A DNA stretch of 64,000 bases from Streptomyces sp. B21-083 (lineage in GTDB: Bacteria; Actinomycetota; Actinomycetes; Streptomycetales; Streptomycetaceae), in NCBI RefSeq assembly GCF_036898825.1, contig NZ_JARUND010000001.1:4960001-5024000 (forward strand). Direction: 5' to 3'. Each line of letters opens with the position of its first letter. Positions within the stretch are counted from its first letter, which is position 1. Shown here piece after piece: positions 8,936-18,576 of this stretch. The notes beneath the pieces were generated by a model, which did not search any database, was not told where the DNA came from, and saw nothing but the letters and a program-made list of their open reading frames with translations. Position numbers and translations under genes: made by a program.

Positions 8936-11317
8936 GTGGCCGAGGCGGCAGACTTTCCGGGGCTGACTCCCTCTCTCGCGCGCCGGTGGTTCCGGCGAGC
9001 CGGAGTGCTGCTCACGGGGGCGCCCCTGCTGGCCGGTCTCCTCCAACTACCCGCCGGGCAGCCCGCGTATGCCGCGGGTTCCGATCCGGTGGTCGTCTCC
9101 CTCGACTCGCTCACCCCGAGCGCCCCCACGGACGGGGACACGCTGACCGTGTCCGGCACGGTGACCAACAAGGGCAAGAAGGCCGTCACGGACGCCCATG
9201 TGGACCTGCGCGTGGGGCAGCTGCTGACCACCCGCTCGGGGATCGACGACGTCGCCGCCCGCACCGACTACCTGTCGGGCGCCGACGGGACGGAGGTCGG
9301 CGGCAAATACGTCGAGAAGTTCTCGAAGCTCACTCCGGGCGTCGCCCAGCCGTTCACCCTCTCCGTGCCGGTCGACAAGCTGGACCTCGGCCAGGACGGC
9401 GTCTACCAGATCGGCGTCTCACTGTCCGGCGAGACGGCCACAGCGCCCTACGAACAGGTGCTGGGCATCCAGCGGACCTTCCTGCCGTGGCAGCCCGAGG
9501 AAGCGGACACCAGAACCCGCACGACGTATCTGTGGCCGTTGGTCTCCACGGTCCACATGACGGCGGAGACCGGCCCCGGCGAGCAGCAGACGCCCGTCTT
9601 CCTCAACGACGACCTCGCCGCGGAGATCTCCCCGGGCGGACGCCTGGAGCAGATGCTGTCCCTGGGCAAGGATCTCGACGTCACCTGGGTGATCGACCCC
9701 GACCTGCTGGCCTCCGTCGACGCGATGATCGGCAACTACGGCATCCAGGGCGCCGACGGCACCAGTACGCCCGGCACCGGGCAGACGGTCGCCAAGCAGT
9801 GGCTCGCCGAACTCCAGGACGCCGTCGAGGGCAAGGAGGTCGTCGCCCTCCCCTTCGGCGACCCGGACCTCGCCTCCATCGCGCACAACGGCAAGAACGT
9901 CACCGGCACGCTGAGCCACCTCAAGAGCGCCACGGACGTCGCCACGGCCACCGTGGCGACGATCCTCCACGTCACGCCGAGCACCGACTTCGCGTGGCCG
10001 GTGAACGGTGCCGTCGACCCGTCGATCGTCAAGATCGCCACCTCGGCGGGCGCCGACAAGGTGATCGCGCGCAGCGACAGCCTGAAGGAGACCGGCGACC
10101 TGCCGTACACGCCCTCCGCGGCCCGCCCCATCGGCGGCGGCACCACGGCGGTGGTCGCGGACACGCGGCTGTCCACGGCCTTCCAGGGAGACATGACGCG
10201 GGCCAGCGGCTCCACGCTCGCGGTGCAGAAGTTCCTCGCCACGAGCCTGACGACCACTCTTCAGACCGACAAGCAGCGCACCGTCGTCGTCGCCCCGCAG
10301 CGCATGCCGTCCGCGAGCCAGGCCCAGACGATGGAGAAGGCAATCACCGCTCTCCAGGACTCGAACTGGTCCCAGCCCCAGGAACTCACCGCGACCGCCG
10401 ACACCAAGCCCGACCCGGGTGCCACCACCAAGGTGCCCTCGGCGTCCTCGTACCCCGCCACGCTGCGCAGGCAGCAGCTGCCCCAGTCGGCCTTCGCGCA
10501 GATCGCGACCACGCAGAACAAGCTCGACAACTTCAAGATCATCCTCACCGACAAGACTCGCGTGGAGACCCCCTTCGGACGCGCGATCAACCGTGAGATG
10601 GCCACATCCTGGCGCGGCCGGTCCGGCGCGGCAATCAGTTTCCGCAGAGGCGTGGAGTCGCACCTCAACGATCTGACCGACCAGGTCAAGCTGATCGAGA
10701 AGTCCGAGACGAAGCTCTCCGGCGGCAGCGCCACTATCCCGGTGACCGTCCAGAACAACCTCGTCCAGCCCGTGGACAACCTCGTGCTGCGTGTCACGTC
10801 GACGAACCCGACCCGACTCAAGATCGGTGACGACGACTACCAGGAGCGGTCCGTCGCCGTCACCGGCGGGCACAGCCAGTCGGTGAAGTTCACCACCTCG
10901 TCCAACGCCAACGGCCCGATCACGGTGATCGCCCAGCTCTACACGAAGAACGGCCAGAAGTACGGACCGGCCGTCTCCTTCGACGTGCGGGTCACCGAGT
11001 TCACGGCCATGGCGATGCTCGTCATCGGCGGCGGCTTCCTGCTGCTCGTACTCGCCGGACTGCGCATGTACACGCAGCGCAAGCGCGCCGCGGCCCGGCG
11101 AGCCGAAGAGGGCGAAGGCGAGCACGAGGGCGAGGACGGGGCGACGGAGGACACCGGCGGCGCCGACGAGAACCACGACGGCCCCGAGAGCCGTCCCCAG
11201 GGAGAGTCGGACGCGACGGTGCCGGCGGACGCCCCGGATCAGCCGAGTGACCCGACGCCGAACACCGCACCGGAAAGCGCCGACCCGTCCGGAACGGGTG
11301 AGAGAGTGGACCGTTGA
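8936..11317 (+). CDS. Large exported membrane-anchored protein (DUF6049-like)
   Basis: A 793-residue protein with an N-terminal signal sequence (about 18-45, ending AYA), a long extracytoplasmic part rich in beta-strand and Thr/Val, and one C-terminal membrane segment (AMLVIGGGFLLLVLAG) followed by an acidic cytoplasmic tail. I see no catalytic motif. Beginning and end are reminiscent of CARDB-like domains (TVSGTVTNKGKKAV; VQNNLVQPVDNLVLRV). Actinobacteria keep such a gene just before murJ, which suggests a role with cell-envelope assembly. The GTG start is assigned from frame and position. murJ follows after 47 bases. Confidence 0.85.
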   Translation: MAEAADFPGLTPSLARRWFRRAGVLLTGAPLLAGLLQLPAGQPAYAAGSDPVVVSLDSLTPSAPTDGDTLTVSGTVTNKGKKAVTDAHVDLRVGQLLTTRSGIDDVAARTDYLSGADGTEVGGKYVEKFSKLTPGVAQPFTLSVPVDKLDLGQDGVYQIGVSLSGETATAPYEQVLGIQRTFLPWQPEEADTRTRTTYLWPLVSTVHMTAETGPGEQQTPVFLNDDLAAEISPGGRLEQMLSLGKDLDVTWVIDPDLLASVDAMIGNYGIQGADGTSTPGTGQTVAKQWLAELQDAVEGKEVVALPFGDPDLASIAHNGKNVTGTLSHLKSATDVATATVATILHVTPSTDFAWPVNGAVDPSIVKIATSAGADKVIARSDSLKETGDLPYTPSAARPIGGGTTAVVADTRLSTAFQGDMTRASGSTLAVQKFLATSLTTTLQTDKQRTVVVAPQRMPSASQAQTMEKAITALQDSNWSQPQELTATADTKPDPGATTKVPSASSYPATLRRQQLPQSAFAQIATTQNKLDNFKIILTDKTRVETPFGRAINREMATSWRGRSGAAISFRRGVESHLNDLTDQVKLIEKSETKLSGGSATIPVTVQNNLVQPVDNLVLRVTSTNPTRLKIGDDDYQERSVAVTGGHSQSVKFTTSSNANGPITVIAQLYTKNGQKYGPAVSFDVRVTEFTAMAMLVIGGGFLLLVLAGLRMYTQRKRAAARRAEEGEGEHEGEDGATEDTGGADENHDGPESRPQGESDATVPADAPDQPSDPTPNTAPESADPSGTGERVDR

Positions 11318-11364
11318 GCTATGTCGTGGCCGGTGGGCCCGGTGAACGATGAGGTGGGGTAACC

Positions 11365-13632
11365 ATGAACGCGCCGTACGACGGTGACCGCGGTCAGGGC
11401 GCGGGCGACTCGGGACATCCCGAGGGCCCGCCGCCCGAGCACGGCCAGGTGCCGGCGCAGCCCCCCGCGGACGCGTATCTCCAGGACGCCTACGCCCAGG
11501 ACCCGTACCGGGCGCAGGATCTCTCCGCCCAGGACCCGGTGGCCGAGGCGCTCTACGACCGCGCCGCGCACCCCCCGCCGCCCCCCGGGACCCATCAGCC
11601 GCAGCCGCCGCTCTACGGACAGCCCGCCCAGTCGCCGTACGCCCCCGACCCGAGCGTGTGGGCCCAGACCCCGGCCCCCGAGCCGGACGGAGCCACGCAG
11701 TACCTGCCATACGGCGACGATCCCCGCACCACCCAGTACGTGGGTGTCGACGCCCTGGTATCCCAGGCCGGCGACCAACGCCACGAGCCTGACGCCTTCG
11801 CTCATCTGTTCCGGGACCAGCAGCAGGGCAGCGGGCAAGGGCCCCTGGACCCTCCGGTGGTACCCGGACCGTCTCCCTCACCCGCGCCGGGCCAGGGTTC
11901 AGTCCCGCGGGCCCAGGTTCCGGCGTCGGACGCCACGATGCAGCTCACCCCCCAAGCGGCACCCGCCCCCGCTGTACCGTCGGCGGCTTCCAAGAAGGGC
12001 GGTCGGGCCGCGGGTCTGCTGAAGTCGAGCGCCGTCATGGCGGCGGGCACGATGGTCTCCCGCCTCACCGGCTTCGTCCGCTCCGCGCTGATCGTGTCGG
12101 CCCTCGGCCTCGGCATGCTGGGCGACTCCTTCCAGGTCGCCTACCAGCTGCCCACCATGATCTACATCCTGACCGTGGGCGGCGGCCTCAACTCCGTCTT
12201 CGTCCCGCAGCTCGTGCGCGCCATGAAGGAGGACGAAGACGGCGGCGAGGCGTTCGCCAACCGCCTCCTCACCCTCGTCATGGTGGCCCTCGGCGCGCTC
12301 ACCGCGCTCGCGGTGTTCGCGGCTCCCCTGCTGGTCCGCGCCCTATCGGTGAAGATCGCCAACGATCCGGCAGCCAACGAGGTCGCCGTCACCTTCACTC
12401 GCTACTTCCTGCCCACGATCTTCTTCATGGGCATCCACGTCGTGATGGGGCAGATCCTCAACGCGCGCGGGAAGTTCGGCGCGATGATGTGGACGCCGGT
12501 CCTGAACAACGTCGTCATCATCGTGACTCTCGGCATGTTCATCTGGGTGTACGGCAGCGCGGCGGACTCTGGTATGGAGGTCACCACCATCCCGCCGGAG
12601 GGCCAGCGCCTCCTCGGCATCGGTGTACTGCTCGGCCTTGTCGTCCAGGCCCTCGCGATGATCCCGTATCTGCGCGAGACCGGCTTCAGGATGCGGTTGC
12701 GCTTCGACTGGAGGGGGCACGGCCTCGGCAAGGCGGCGATGCTCGCCAAGTGGACGATCCTTTTCGTCCTCGCCAACCAGGCCGGCGCCCTCGTCGTCAC
12801 CCAGCTGGCCACCGCCGCCACCGGCGAGAACCCGAAGATCCAGGGCACCGGCTTCGCGGCCTACGCCAACGCCCAGCTCGTCTGGGGCCTGCCGCAGGCC
12901 ATCATCACGGTCTCCCTGATGGCCGCCCTGCTCCCGCGGCTGGCCCGCTCGGCCCACGAGGGCGACGCCGGCGCGGTCCGCGACGACATCTCCCAGGGTC
13001 TGCGCACCACCGCCGTCGCGATCGTGCCCATCGCCTTCGGCCTCGTGGCGCTCGGCATCCCGATGTGCACCCTGATCTTCGGCTCCTCGGGCACCACCAG
13101 CGCCACCAACATGGGCTTCATGCTGATGGCCTTCGCCCTCGGCCTGATCCCCTACTCCGTGCAGTACGTCGTCCTGCGCGCCTTCTACGCGTACGAGGAC
13201 ACCCGCACGCCCTTCTACAACACGGTGATCGTCGCCGCCGTCAACGCGACGGCCTCCGCCCTCTGCTTTTTCCTGCTCCCGTCCCGCTGGGCGGTGGTCG
13301 GCATGGCCGCCTCGTACGGCCTCGCGTACGCGATCGGTGTCGGCGTCGCCTGGAACCGGCTGCGCAAGCGGCTGGGCGGCGACCTCGACGGCACCCGTGT
13401 CCTGCGGACGTACGCCCGGCTGGGCATCGCCTCGCTACCGGCCGCGCTCCTCAGCGGCGCGGCCTGCTACGGCATCGGCCACACTCTTGGCCAGGGTGTC
13501 GGCGGCTCTTTCGCCTCCCTCCTCGGGGGCGGTGCGGTCCTGCTCCTCGTCTTCTACGTCGCCGCCCGCCGTATGCGCATTGAGGAACTGAACTCTCTGG
13601 TGGGTATGGTGCGCGGGCGACTGGGGCGGTGA
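11365..13632 (+). CDS. murJ: Lipid II flippase MurJ (MviN)
   Basis: Moves lipid II from the inner to the outer face of the membrane for peptidoglycan synthesis. The 755-residue protein has a Pro/Gln/Asp-rich cytoplasmic extension (about 1-210), much longer than in E. coli, then a MOP-superfamily membrane region with about 14 segments starting at SAVMAAGTMVSRLTGFVRSA, which contains the conserved Arg residues of MurJ. ATG with GGTGGGG upstream. It lies in the run DUF6049-murJ-pseudokinase-sigM, matching the mycobacterial arrangement in which MurJ is linked to a pseudokinase domain that binds FHA protein FhaA. Confidence 0.95.
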   Translation: MNAPYDGDRGQGAGDSGHPEGPPPEHGQVPAQPPADAYLQDAYAQDPYRAQDLSAQDPVAEALYDRAAHPPPPPGTHQPQPPLYGQPAQSPYAPDPSVWAQTPAPEPDGATQYLPYGDDPRTTQYVGVDALVSQAGDQRHEPDAFAHLFRDQQQGSGQGPLDPPVVPGPSPSPAPGQGSVPRAQVPASDATMQLTPQAAPAPAVPSAASKKGGRAAGLLKSSAVMAAGTMVSRLTGFVRSALIVSALGLGMLGDSFQVAYQLPTMIYILTVGGGLNSVFVPQLVRAMKEDEDGGEAFANRLLTLVMVALGALTALAVFAAPLLVRALSVKIANDPAANEVAVTFTRYFLPTIFFMGIHVVMGQILNARGKFGAMMWTPVLNNVVIIVTLGMFIWVYGSAADSGMEVTTIPPEGQRLLGIGVLLGLVVQALAMIPYLRETGFRMRLRFDWRGHGLGKAAMLAKWTILFVLANQAGALVVTQLATAATGENPKIQGTGFAAYANAQLVWGLPQAIITVSLMAALLPRLARSAHEGDAGAVRDDISQGLRTTAVAIVPIAFGLVALGIPMCTLIFGSSGTTSATNMGFMLMAFALGLIPYSVQYVVLRAFYAYEDTRTPFYNTVIVAAVNATASALCFFLLPSRWAVVGMAASYGLAYAIGVGVAWNRLRKRLGGDLDGTRVLRTYARLGIASLPAALLSGAACYGIGHTLGQGVGGSFASLLGGGAVLLLVFYVAARRMRIEELNSLVGMVRGRLGR

Positions 13633-13750
13633 GTCGAGGGAAAGCGCACAACCATCGTCCACCCCCGCGTGTCGTGCAGAGCGACGGTCTGTGGGCACAA
13701 TTGGGTTTGGCGTCGGAGAGCTCGCACAGGATGGGGAGGCAGGAGCGACG

Positions 13751-15448
13751 GTGGCGGAACGGAGCACGGCTGCCGTCGACGTGGCAGACAACAGCGGCGA
13801 CGAGCCGCTGACCGCGCAGGCGGACGAGTCCACGGCCGACGGCGCGGCCCAGAACCGGGAGCGGGACACGGAGAACGACGAGGCACAGGGGAGCGGCGGG
13901 ACCGAGAGTCCCGGAAAGGCCTCACCGCCCGAACTGCACAGCGGTCACAAACTCGCCAGGCGCTACCGCCTGGAGGAGTGCGTCACCCGTCTGGACGGAT
14001 TCAGCAGCTGGCGCGCGGTCGACGAGAAACTGCGTCGCGCCGTCGGCGTGCACATCCTGCCCGCAGACCACTCACGGGCACGTTCCGTGCTGGCCGCGGC
14101 CCGCTCCTCGGCGCTTCTCGGAGACCCCCGCTTCGTGCAGGTCCTCGACGCCGTCGAGGAGAACGACCTCGTGTACGTCGTCCACGAATGGCTCCCCGAC
14201 GCCACAGAGCTGACGGCGCTCCTGGCCGCCGGCCCCCTGGAGGCGCACGACGCCTACCAGATGGTCAGCCAGATCGCCTCCGCCATGGCGGCCGCCCACC
14301 GGGAGGGCCTCGCGCATCTGCGTCTGACCCCGGGCACCATCCTGCGGAGTTCGTCCGGCCAGTGGCGTGTGCGCGGCCTCGCGGTCAACGCCGCGCTGCG
14401 CGGCATCACGTCCGACACCCCGCAGCGCGCCGACACCGAGGCGATCGGCGCCCTGCTGTACGCCTCGCTCACCCAGCGCTGGCCCTACGAGAACGACGCC
14501 TACGGCCTGTCCGGGCTGCCCAAGGGCGTCGGTCTCATCGCGCCCGACCAGGTGCGCGCCGGGGTCCACCGGGGCCTGTCGGAGCTCGCGATGCGCGCCC
14601 TCGCCAACGACGGCGCCACCGCCTCCCGCCACGAGTCCGCGTGCACGACGCCCGAGGAGTTGGTCAAGGCGATCGGCGAGATGCCCCGCATCCGCCCGCC
14701 GGAGCCGGTCTTCACGGCCCCGCCCGACTACCAGCGCACCACGTACCAACAGGGCTCGTACGGCCGCCAGGCACCCCGCCCGGGCGCCACACAGCCCCTG
14801 CCCACCCCGCCGCCTCCGCTGCAGAGCCGTACCGGCAAGGCGCTGAAGTGGGCTGTGTCGGCGCTGCTGATCGCCGCGCTGGGCCTGGGTAGTTGGCAAC
14901 TGGCGGACGCGCTCATGGACCGGAGCAACAAGTCCGAAGACACCGACCAGACCCAGACGACAGACGGTGGAAACAAGGCCCCGGCGAAGCCTGTGAGCAA
15001 GCCCATCGCCATCGAAGGTGCCCGTGATTTCGACCCGCTCGGCGAGGACGGGTCCGAGAACCCGAACGACATAGACAAGATCTACGACACCGCTGCGGGC
15101 ACGTACTGGCAGACGAGCTACTACACGAGCTCCGACTTCGGAAGGTTGAAGTCGGGCGTCGGAGTCATCCTCGACCTCGGCAAGGTCCAGCAGGTCGGAA
15201 AGGTGACCGTCACCTTCGTCGGCGACACCTCAGTGGAACTCCGCGCCGCCTCGGGTGACACCGGTACGGAGCCGACGTCCCTGGACGATTACACCAAGGT
15301 GGCCGAAGGCTCGGGCGCGAGTGTGACCCTCAAGCCCGGCAAGACCGTCAAGTCTCGCTATCTTCTGGTCTGGCTGACAGATCTGCCGAAGCAGGTCGAC
15401 GACGGCAAGTTCCGCGGCAGGATCGTGGACGTCAAGGTGAGCAGCTGA
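13751..15448 (+). CDS. Membrane pseudokinase with C-terminal discoidin-like domain
   Basis: A 565-residue protein: disordered acidic N-terminus (1-75), kinase-like domain (about 80-330), Pro-rich linker, membrane segment (WAVSALLIAALGLGSWQLA) and an extracytoplasmic beta-rich domain resembling F5/8-type carbohydrate-binding folds. The kinase core has lost catalysis: HRDxKPxN is replaced by HLRLTPGTI and no DFG is present. In mycobacteria the equivalent domain is fused to MurJ and recruits FhaA when phosphorylated; here it is a separate gene just after murJ. GTG at 13751 has GGAG at ideal spacing; GTG at 13691 is the longer alternative. Probable regulatory partner of MurJ. Confidence 0.8.
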   Translation: MAERSTAAVDVADNSGDEPLTAQADESTADGAAQNRERDTENDEAQGSGGTESPGKASPPELHSGHKLARRYRLEECVTRLDGFSSWRAVDEKLRRAVGVHILPADHSRARSVLAAARSSALLGDPRFVQVLDAVEENDLVYVVHEWLPDATELTALLAAGPLEAHDAYQMVSQIASAMAAAHREGLAHLRLTPGTILRSSSGQWRVRGLAVNAALRGITSDTPQRADTEAIGALLYASLTQRWPYENDAYGLSGLPKGVGLIAPDQVRAGVHRGLSELAMRALANDGATASRHESACTTPEELVKAIGEMPRIRPPEPVFTAPPDYQRTTYQQGSYGRQAPRPGATQPLPTPPPPLQSRTGKALKWAVSALLIAALGLGSWQLADALMDRSNKSEDTDQTQTTDGGNKAPAKPVSKPIAIEGARDFDPLGEDGSENPNDIDKIYDTAAGTYWQTSYYTSSDFGRLKSGVGVILDLGKVQQVGKVTVTFVGDTSVELRAASGDTGTEPTSLDDYTKVAEGSGASVTLKPGKTVKSRYLLVWLTDLPKQVDDGKFRGRIVDVKVSS

Positions 15449-15469
15449 GATGTGAAGGGGAGGGGGCCC

Positions 15470-16180
15470 GTGGCGGAAGGCGCAGCGTTCGACGGAGTGA
15501 GCGATCAGGATCTCCTCGCCCGCCATGTCGACGGCGACCCCGACGCATTCGGTGAGATCGTGCGGCGGCATCGTGACCGGCTCTGGGCGGTGGCCCTGCG
15601 GACGCTGGGGGACCGCGAGGAGGCCGCTGACGCCGTCCAGGACGCCCTCGTCTCCGCCTACCGGGCCGCCCACACCTTCCGGGGCCAGTCGGCCGTCACG
15701 ACCTGGCTGCACCGCATCACGGTGAACGCCTGCCTGGACCGCGTGCGCAAAGCCGCCTCCCGCAAGACCTCGCCGGTCGACGACACCGAACGGCTGGAGC
15801 AACTGCTCGAACCGCACGAGTCGGCGTCGGCCCCTGCCGAGCGCAACGATCTGCACCGCCAGCTCATCGAAGCGCTCGGCACCCTCCCGCCCGACCAGCG
15901 TGCCGCCCTCGTCCTGGTGGACATGCAGGGCTACCCGGTCGCGGAGGCCGCCCGTGTCCTCAACGTGCCCACCGGGACGGTGAAGAGCCGCTGCGCCCGA
16001 GGCAGAGCCAGACTCCTGCCGCTCCTCACCCACCTCCGCCCGGAAAACACCGGTGACGGAAAGGAATCAGGTGACGGACGGAACCGGGCGCAGGGGACAT
16101 CCGTCCCACCCGCAGCGGGACCGAAGGATGCAGGGCCAAGTGATTCGACTGCTGTGAAGGGCGGAGGTGGGCGAGCGTGA
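15470..16180 (+). CDS. sigM: ECF RNA polymerase sigma factor SigM
   Basis: A 236-residue ECF sigma factor. Region 2 (about 26-95, DRLWAVALRTLGDREEAADAVQDAL and TWLHRITVNACLDRVRK) and region 4 (about 135-185, LPPDQRAALVLVDMQGYPVAEAARVL ending in TVKSRCARGRARL) are complete. A disordered 45-residue tail follows. The GTG at 15470 has AAGGGGAGGG upstream and is preferred to a GTG 18 bases earlier. Its stop overlaps the anti-sigma gene by 4 bases (GTGA), the normal arrangement for a sigma/anti-sigma pair. Gene order and position identify it as SigM of the SigM-trxBA locus. Confidence 0.92.
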   Translation: MAEGAAFDGVSDQDLLARHVDGDPDAFGEIVRRHRDRLWAVALRTLGDREEAADAVQDALVSAYRAAHTFRGQSAVTTWLHRITVNACLDRVRKAASRKTSPVDDTERLEQLLEPHESASAPAERNDLHRQLIEALGTLPPDQRAALVLVDMQGYPVAEAARVLNVPTGTVKSRCARGRARLLPLLTHLRPENTGDGKESGDGRNRAQGTSVPPAAGPKDAGPSDSTAVKGGGGRA

Positions 16181-17028
16181 CATCCACGACGGACACGGCC
16201 GGACACCCGGACGTCACGGAGATCACCGACCTCACCGAAGGCCTGCTCACACCGGCCCGGACCTCGGACGTACGACAGCACCTGGACGAGTGCGTTCTCT
16301 GCGCCGACGTGTACGCCTCCCTGGAGGAGATCCGGGGCCTCCTCGGCTCGATGCCGAGCCCTGCGCGCATGCCCGCCGACATCGTCGGCCGTATCGACGC
16401 CGCGCTCGCCGCAGAGGCCGAGGGCGCGCATGTTTCACGTGAAACATCGACTCCCCCCGACCGCCTCGCGGACCGTCCGACCGGGCACGCTCACGCGGCC
16501 ACCGGGCCCGGGCGCAAGGACAGAACACGGCGCGTACGGCGCCGGACCATCGTTCTGGGCACCGCCTTCACCGCCGCCGCCCTGGGGCTCGGCTCCCTGC
16601 TGGTGTCGTCCCTGAGCGATGACAACAAGCAGTCCGCGGTCGCAAGCACGTTCTCCGGGCAAAAGGTGGAGACCCAGGTCGCCCAACTCCTCAAGGGCCA
16701 GGGCGGGAAGAAGACCACCCGCAGCGGGGGTCCGTCCGTCGGTATCCGGAGTCATCCCAGTGACCTGACGCCCTACGAACACGGGGACACCCTCAAGATC
16801 AAGCCGACGTCGGTGCCCGCGTGCGTCATGAAGGGCATCGGGCGCAGCGGCACGTCCGTCCTCGGCGTCAAGCAAGGCACCTATGACGGCACCGACGCGT
16901 ACCTCGTGCTGCTGCCCGCCGCGGGCGACAACACCCGCGTCACCGCTTACGTCGTCGACTCGGCCTGTGTGAAGCAGCCGTCGGTCCCGGCAGAGGTTCT
17001 GCTGACGCGGTCCTACGCGCGTTCCTGA
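16177..17028 (+). CDS. Membrane-bound zinc-binding anti-sigma factor for SigM
   Basis: A 283-residue single-pass protein. The cytoplasmic N-terminus has the ZAS signature H-x3-C-x2-C (HLDECVLC, about 34-41), one membrane segment lies near 125-148 (TIVLGTAFTAAALGLGSLLV), and the rest is outside. It should hold SigM inactive until a signal releases it; it is translationally coupled to sigM by a GTGA overlap. A perfect parS lies inside the linker between the ZAS domain and the membrane segment and is read in frame as VSRET, a rare case of a centromere site inside a regulatory gene. Confidence 0.88.
   Translation: MTSTTDTAGHPDVTEITDLTEGLLTPARTSDVRQHLDECVLCADVYASLEEIRGLLGSMPSPARMPADIVGRIDAALAAEAEGAHVSRETSTPPDRLADRPTGHAHAATGPGRKDRTRRVRRRTIVLGTAFTAAALGLGSLLVSSLSDDNKQSAVASTFSGQKVETQVAQLLKGQGGKKTTRSGGPSVGIRSHPSDLTPYEHGDTLKIKPTSVPACVMKGIGRSGTSVLGVKQGTYDGTDAYLVLLPAAGDNTRVTAYVVDSACVKQPSVPAEVLLTRSYARS
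16432..16445. promoter_or_regulatory. parS: parS site inside the anti-SigM gene
   Basis: Perfect GTTTCACGTGAAAC within the coding sequence, translated as Val-Ser-Arg-Glu-Thr in a disordered linker. Confidence 0.93.
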
Positions 17029-17098
17029 GCGTGGGCGCTTCGACTTCCTCCGCTTGGTATCCCCTGCCGAGTGGCGCCCCTGTGTGCCCGGACACAGC

Positions 17099-17125
17099 GG
17101 GAATGCGGGCCCCGTAGGATCCGTT
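17099..17125 (+). promoter_or_regulatory. SigR-type promoter of trxBA
   Basis: GGGAAT at 17099-17104 and GTT at 17123-17125 are separated by 18 bases, the consensus for the thiol-stress sigma factor SigR. It is known that trxBA is a SigR target in S. coelicolor. Start would be near 17132, giving a leader of about 65 bases. Confidence 0.75.
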
Positions 17126-17196
17126 GGGTGGGGTGAGAGTTCTGAGAGAGGCTCCCACCGGTCAGACGAAGCCGTCCAGAAACGAGGAAACACGCC

Positions 17197-18168
17197 GTGA
17201 GCGACGTCCGTAACGTGATCATCATCGGCTCAGGGCCCGCCGGCTACACGGCGGCGCTCTATACCGCACGCGCGTCGCTGAAGCCTCTGGTCTTCGAGGG
17301 CGCCGTCACCGCCGGTGGCGCGCTCATGAACACCACCGAAGTGGAGAACTTCCCCGGCTTCCAGGACGGCATCATGGGCCCCGAGCTCATGGACAACATG
17401 CGTGCCCAGTCCGAGCGCTTCGGCGCGGAGCTTGTTGCGGACGACATCGTCGCCGTCGACCTCACGGGTGACATCAAGACCGTCACGGACACCGCGGGCA
17501 CCGTACACAAGGCGAAGGCGGTCATCGTCGCCACCGGCTCACAGCACCGCAAGCTCGGTCTGCCGAACGAGGACGCCCTCTCCGGCCGTGGCGTCTCCTG
17601 GTGCGCGACGTGTGACGGCTTCTTCTTCAAGGACCAGGACATCGCCGTGATCGGCGGCGGCGACACCGCGATGGAAGAGGCGACCTTCCTCTCCCGCTTC
17701 GCCAAGTCGGTGACGATCGTCCACCGCCGTGACACCCTGCGCGCCTCCAAGACGATGCAGGAGCGGGCCTTCGCCGACCCGAAGATCAAGTTCGTCTGGG
17801 ACAGCGAGGTCGCCGAGATCCAGGGCGACCCCAAGCTCGCAGGACTGAAGCTGCGCAACCTCAAGACCGGTGAACTGTCCGACCTGGCCGTCACGGGCCT
17901 GTTCATCGCGGTCGGCCACGACCCGCGGACCGAACTCTTCAAGGGTCAGCTGGACCTCGACGAAGAGGGCTACCTGAAGGTCGAAGCGCCCTCGACGCGA
18001 ACCAACCTGAGCGGTGTCTTCGGCGCCGGAGACGTGGTCGACCACACCTACCGTCAGGCGATCACCGCTTCCGGCACCGGCTGCTCCTCCGCCCTGGACG
18101 CCGAGCGCTTCCTCGCCGGCCTGGCGGACAACGAGCAGCAGGCCGAGCCCGAGAAGACCTCTGTCTGA
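17197..18168 (+). CDS. trxB: Thioredoxin-disulfide reductase
   Basis: Uses NADPH and FAD to reduce thioredoxin in the cytoplasm. The 323-residue protein has the FAD motif GSGPAGYTAA near the N-terminus, the redox centre CATC (Cys136 and Cys139), the NADP motif IGGGDTAMEEA and the C-terminal GAGDV segment. Length and motifs are those of the bacterial low-molecular-weight class. GTG start; trxA follows after 42 bases, and a SigR-type promoter lies upstream, so the pair should be induced by disulphide stress. Confidence 0.97.
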   Translation: MSDVRNVIIIGSGPAGYTAALYTARASLKPLVFEGAVTAGGALMNTTEVENFPGFQDGIMGPELMDNMRAQSERFGAELVADDIVAVDLTGDIKTVTDTAGTVHKAKAVIVATGSQHRKLGLPNEDALSGRGVSWCATCDGFFFKDQDIAVIGGGDTAMEEATFLSRFAKSVTIVHRRDTLRASKTMQERAFADPKIKFVWDSEVAEIQGDPKLAGLKLRNLKTGELSDLAVTGLFIAVGHDPRTELFKGQLDLDEEGYLKVEAPSTRTNLSGVFGAGDVVDHTYRQAITASGTGCSSALDAERFLAGLADNEQQAEPEKTSV

Positions 18169-18210
18169 CCACCACCCGCCCCACCGCAGCATCGAGTTAA
18201 GGAGCCCCCT

Positions 18211-18543
18211 GTGGCCGGCACCCTGAAGAACGTGACCGACGATTCCTTCGACGAGGACGTCCTCAAGAGCGACAAGCCCGTCCTGGTGGACTTCTGGGCC
18301 GCCTGGTGCGGCCCGTGCCGCCAGATCGCGCCGTCGCTCGAGGCGATCGCCGCCGAGTACGGCGACAAGATCGAGGTCGTCAAGCTCAACATCGACGAGA
18401 ACCCGGGTATCGCCGCCAAGTACGGCGTGATGTCCATCCCGACCCTGAACGTCTACCAGGGTGGCGAGGTCGCCAAGACCATCGTCGGCGCCAAGGCGAA
18501 GGCCGCGATCGTGCGTGACCTTGAGGACTTCATCGGCCAGTAG
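18211..18543 (+). CDS. trxA: Thioredoxin
   Basis: A 110-residue dithiol oxidoreductase with active site WCGPC (Cys33 and Cys36) and cis-Pro in MSIPTL. GTG start with AAGGAG upstream. It is the last gene of the trxBA unit; a parS and then a strong hairpin follow its stop. Confidence 0.97.
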   Translation: MAGTLKNVTDDSFDEDVLKSDKPVLVDFWAAWCGPCRQIAPSLEAIAAEYGDKIEVVKLNIDENPGIAAKYGVMSIPTLNVYQGGEVAKTIVGAKAKAAIVRDLEDFIGQ

Positions 18544-18560
18544 TCCGCGCGACAGCCGAT

Positions 18561-18574
18561 GTTTCACGTGAAAC
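18561..18574. promoter_or_regulatory. parS: parS site
   Basis: Perfect GTTTCACGTGAAAC in the 3' untranslated stretch of trxA, two bases before the terminator stem begins. Confidence 0.95.
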
Positions 18575-18576
18575 AT

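Noticed and set aside
9419..11881. 820-codon minus-strand frame opposite the DUF6049 gene and the start of murJ
   Set aside because: Shadow of the plus-strand genes, with Arg/Gly/Val-rich nonsense sequence.
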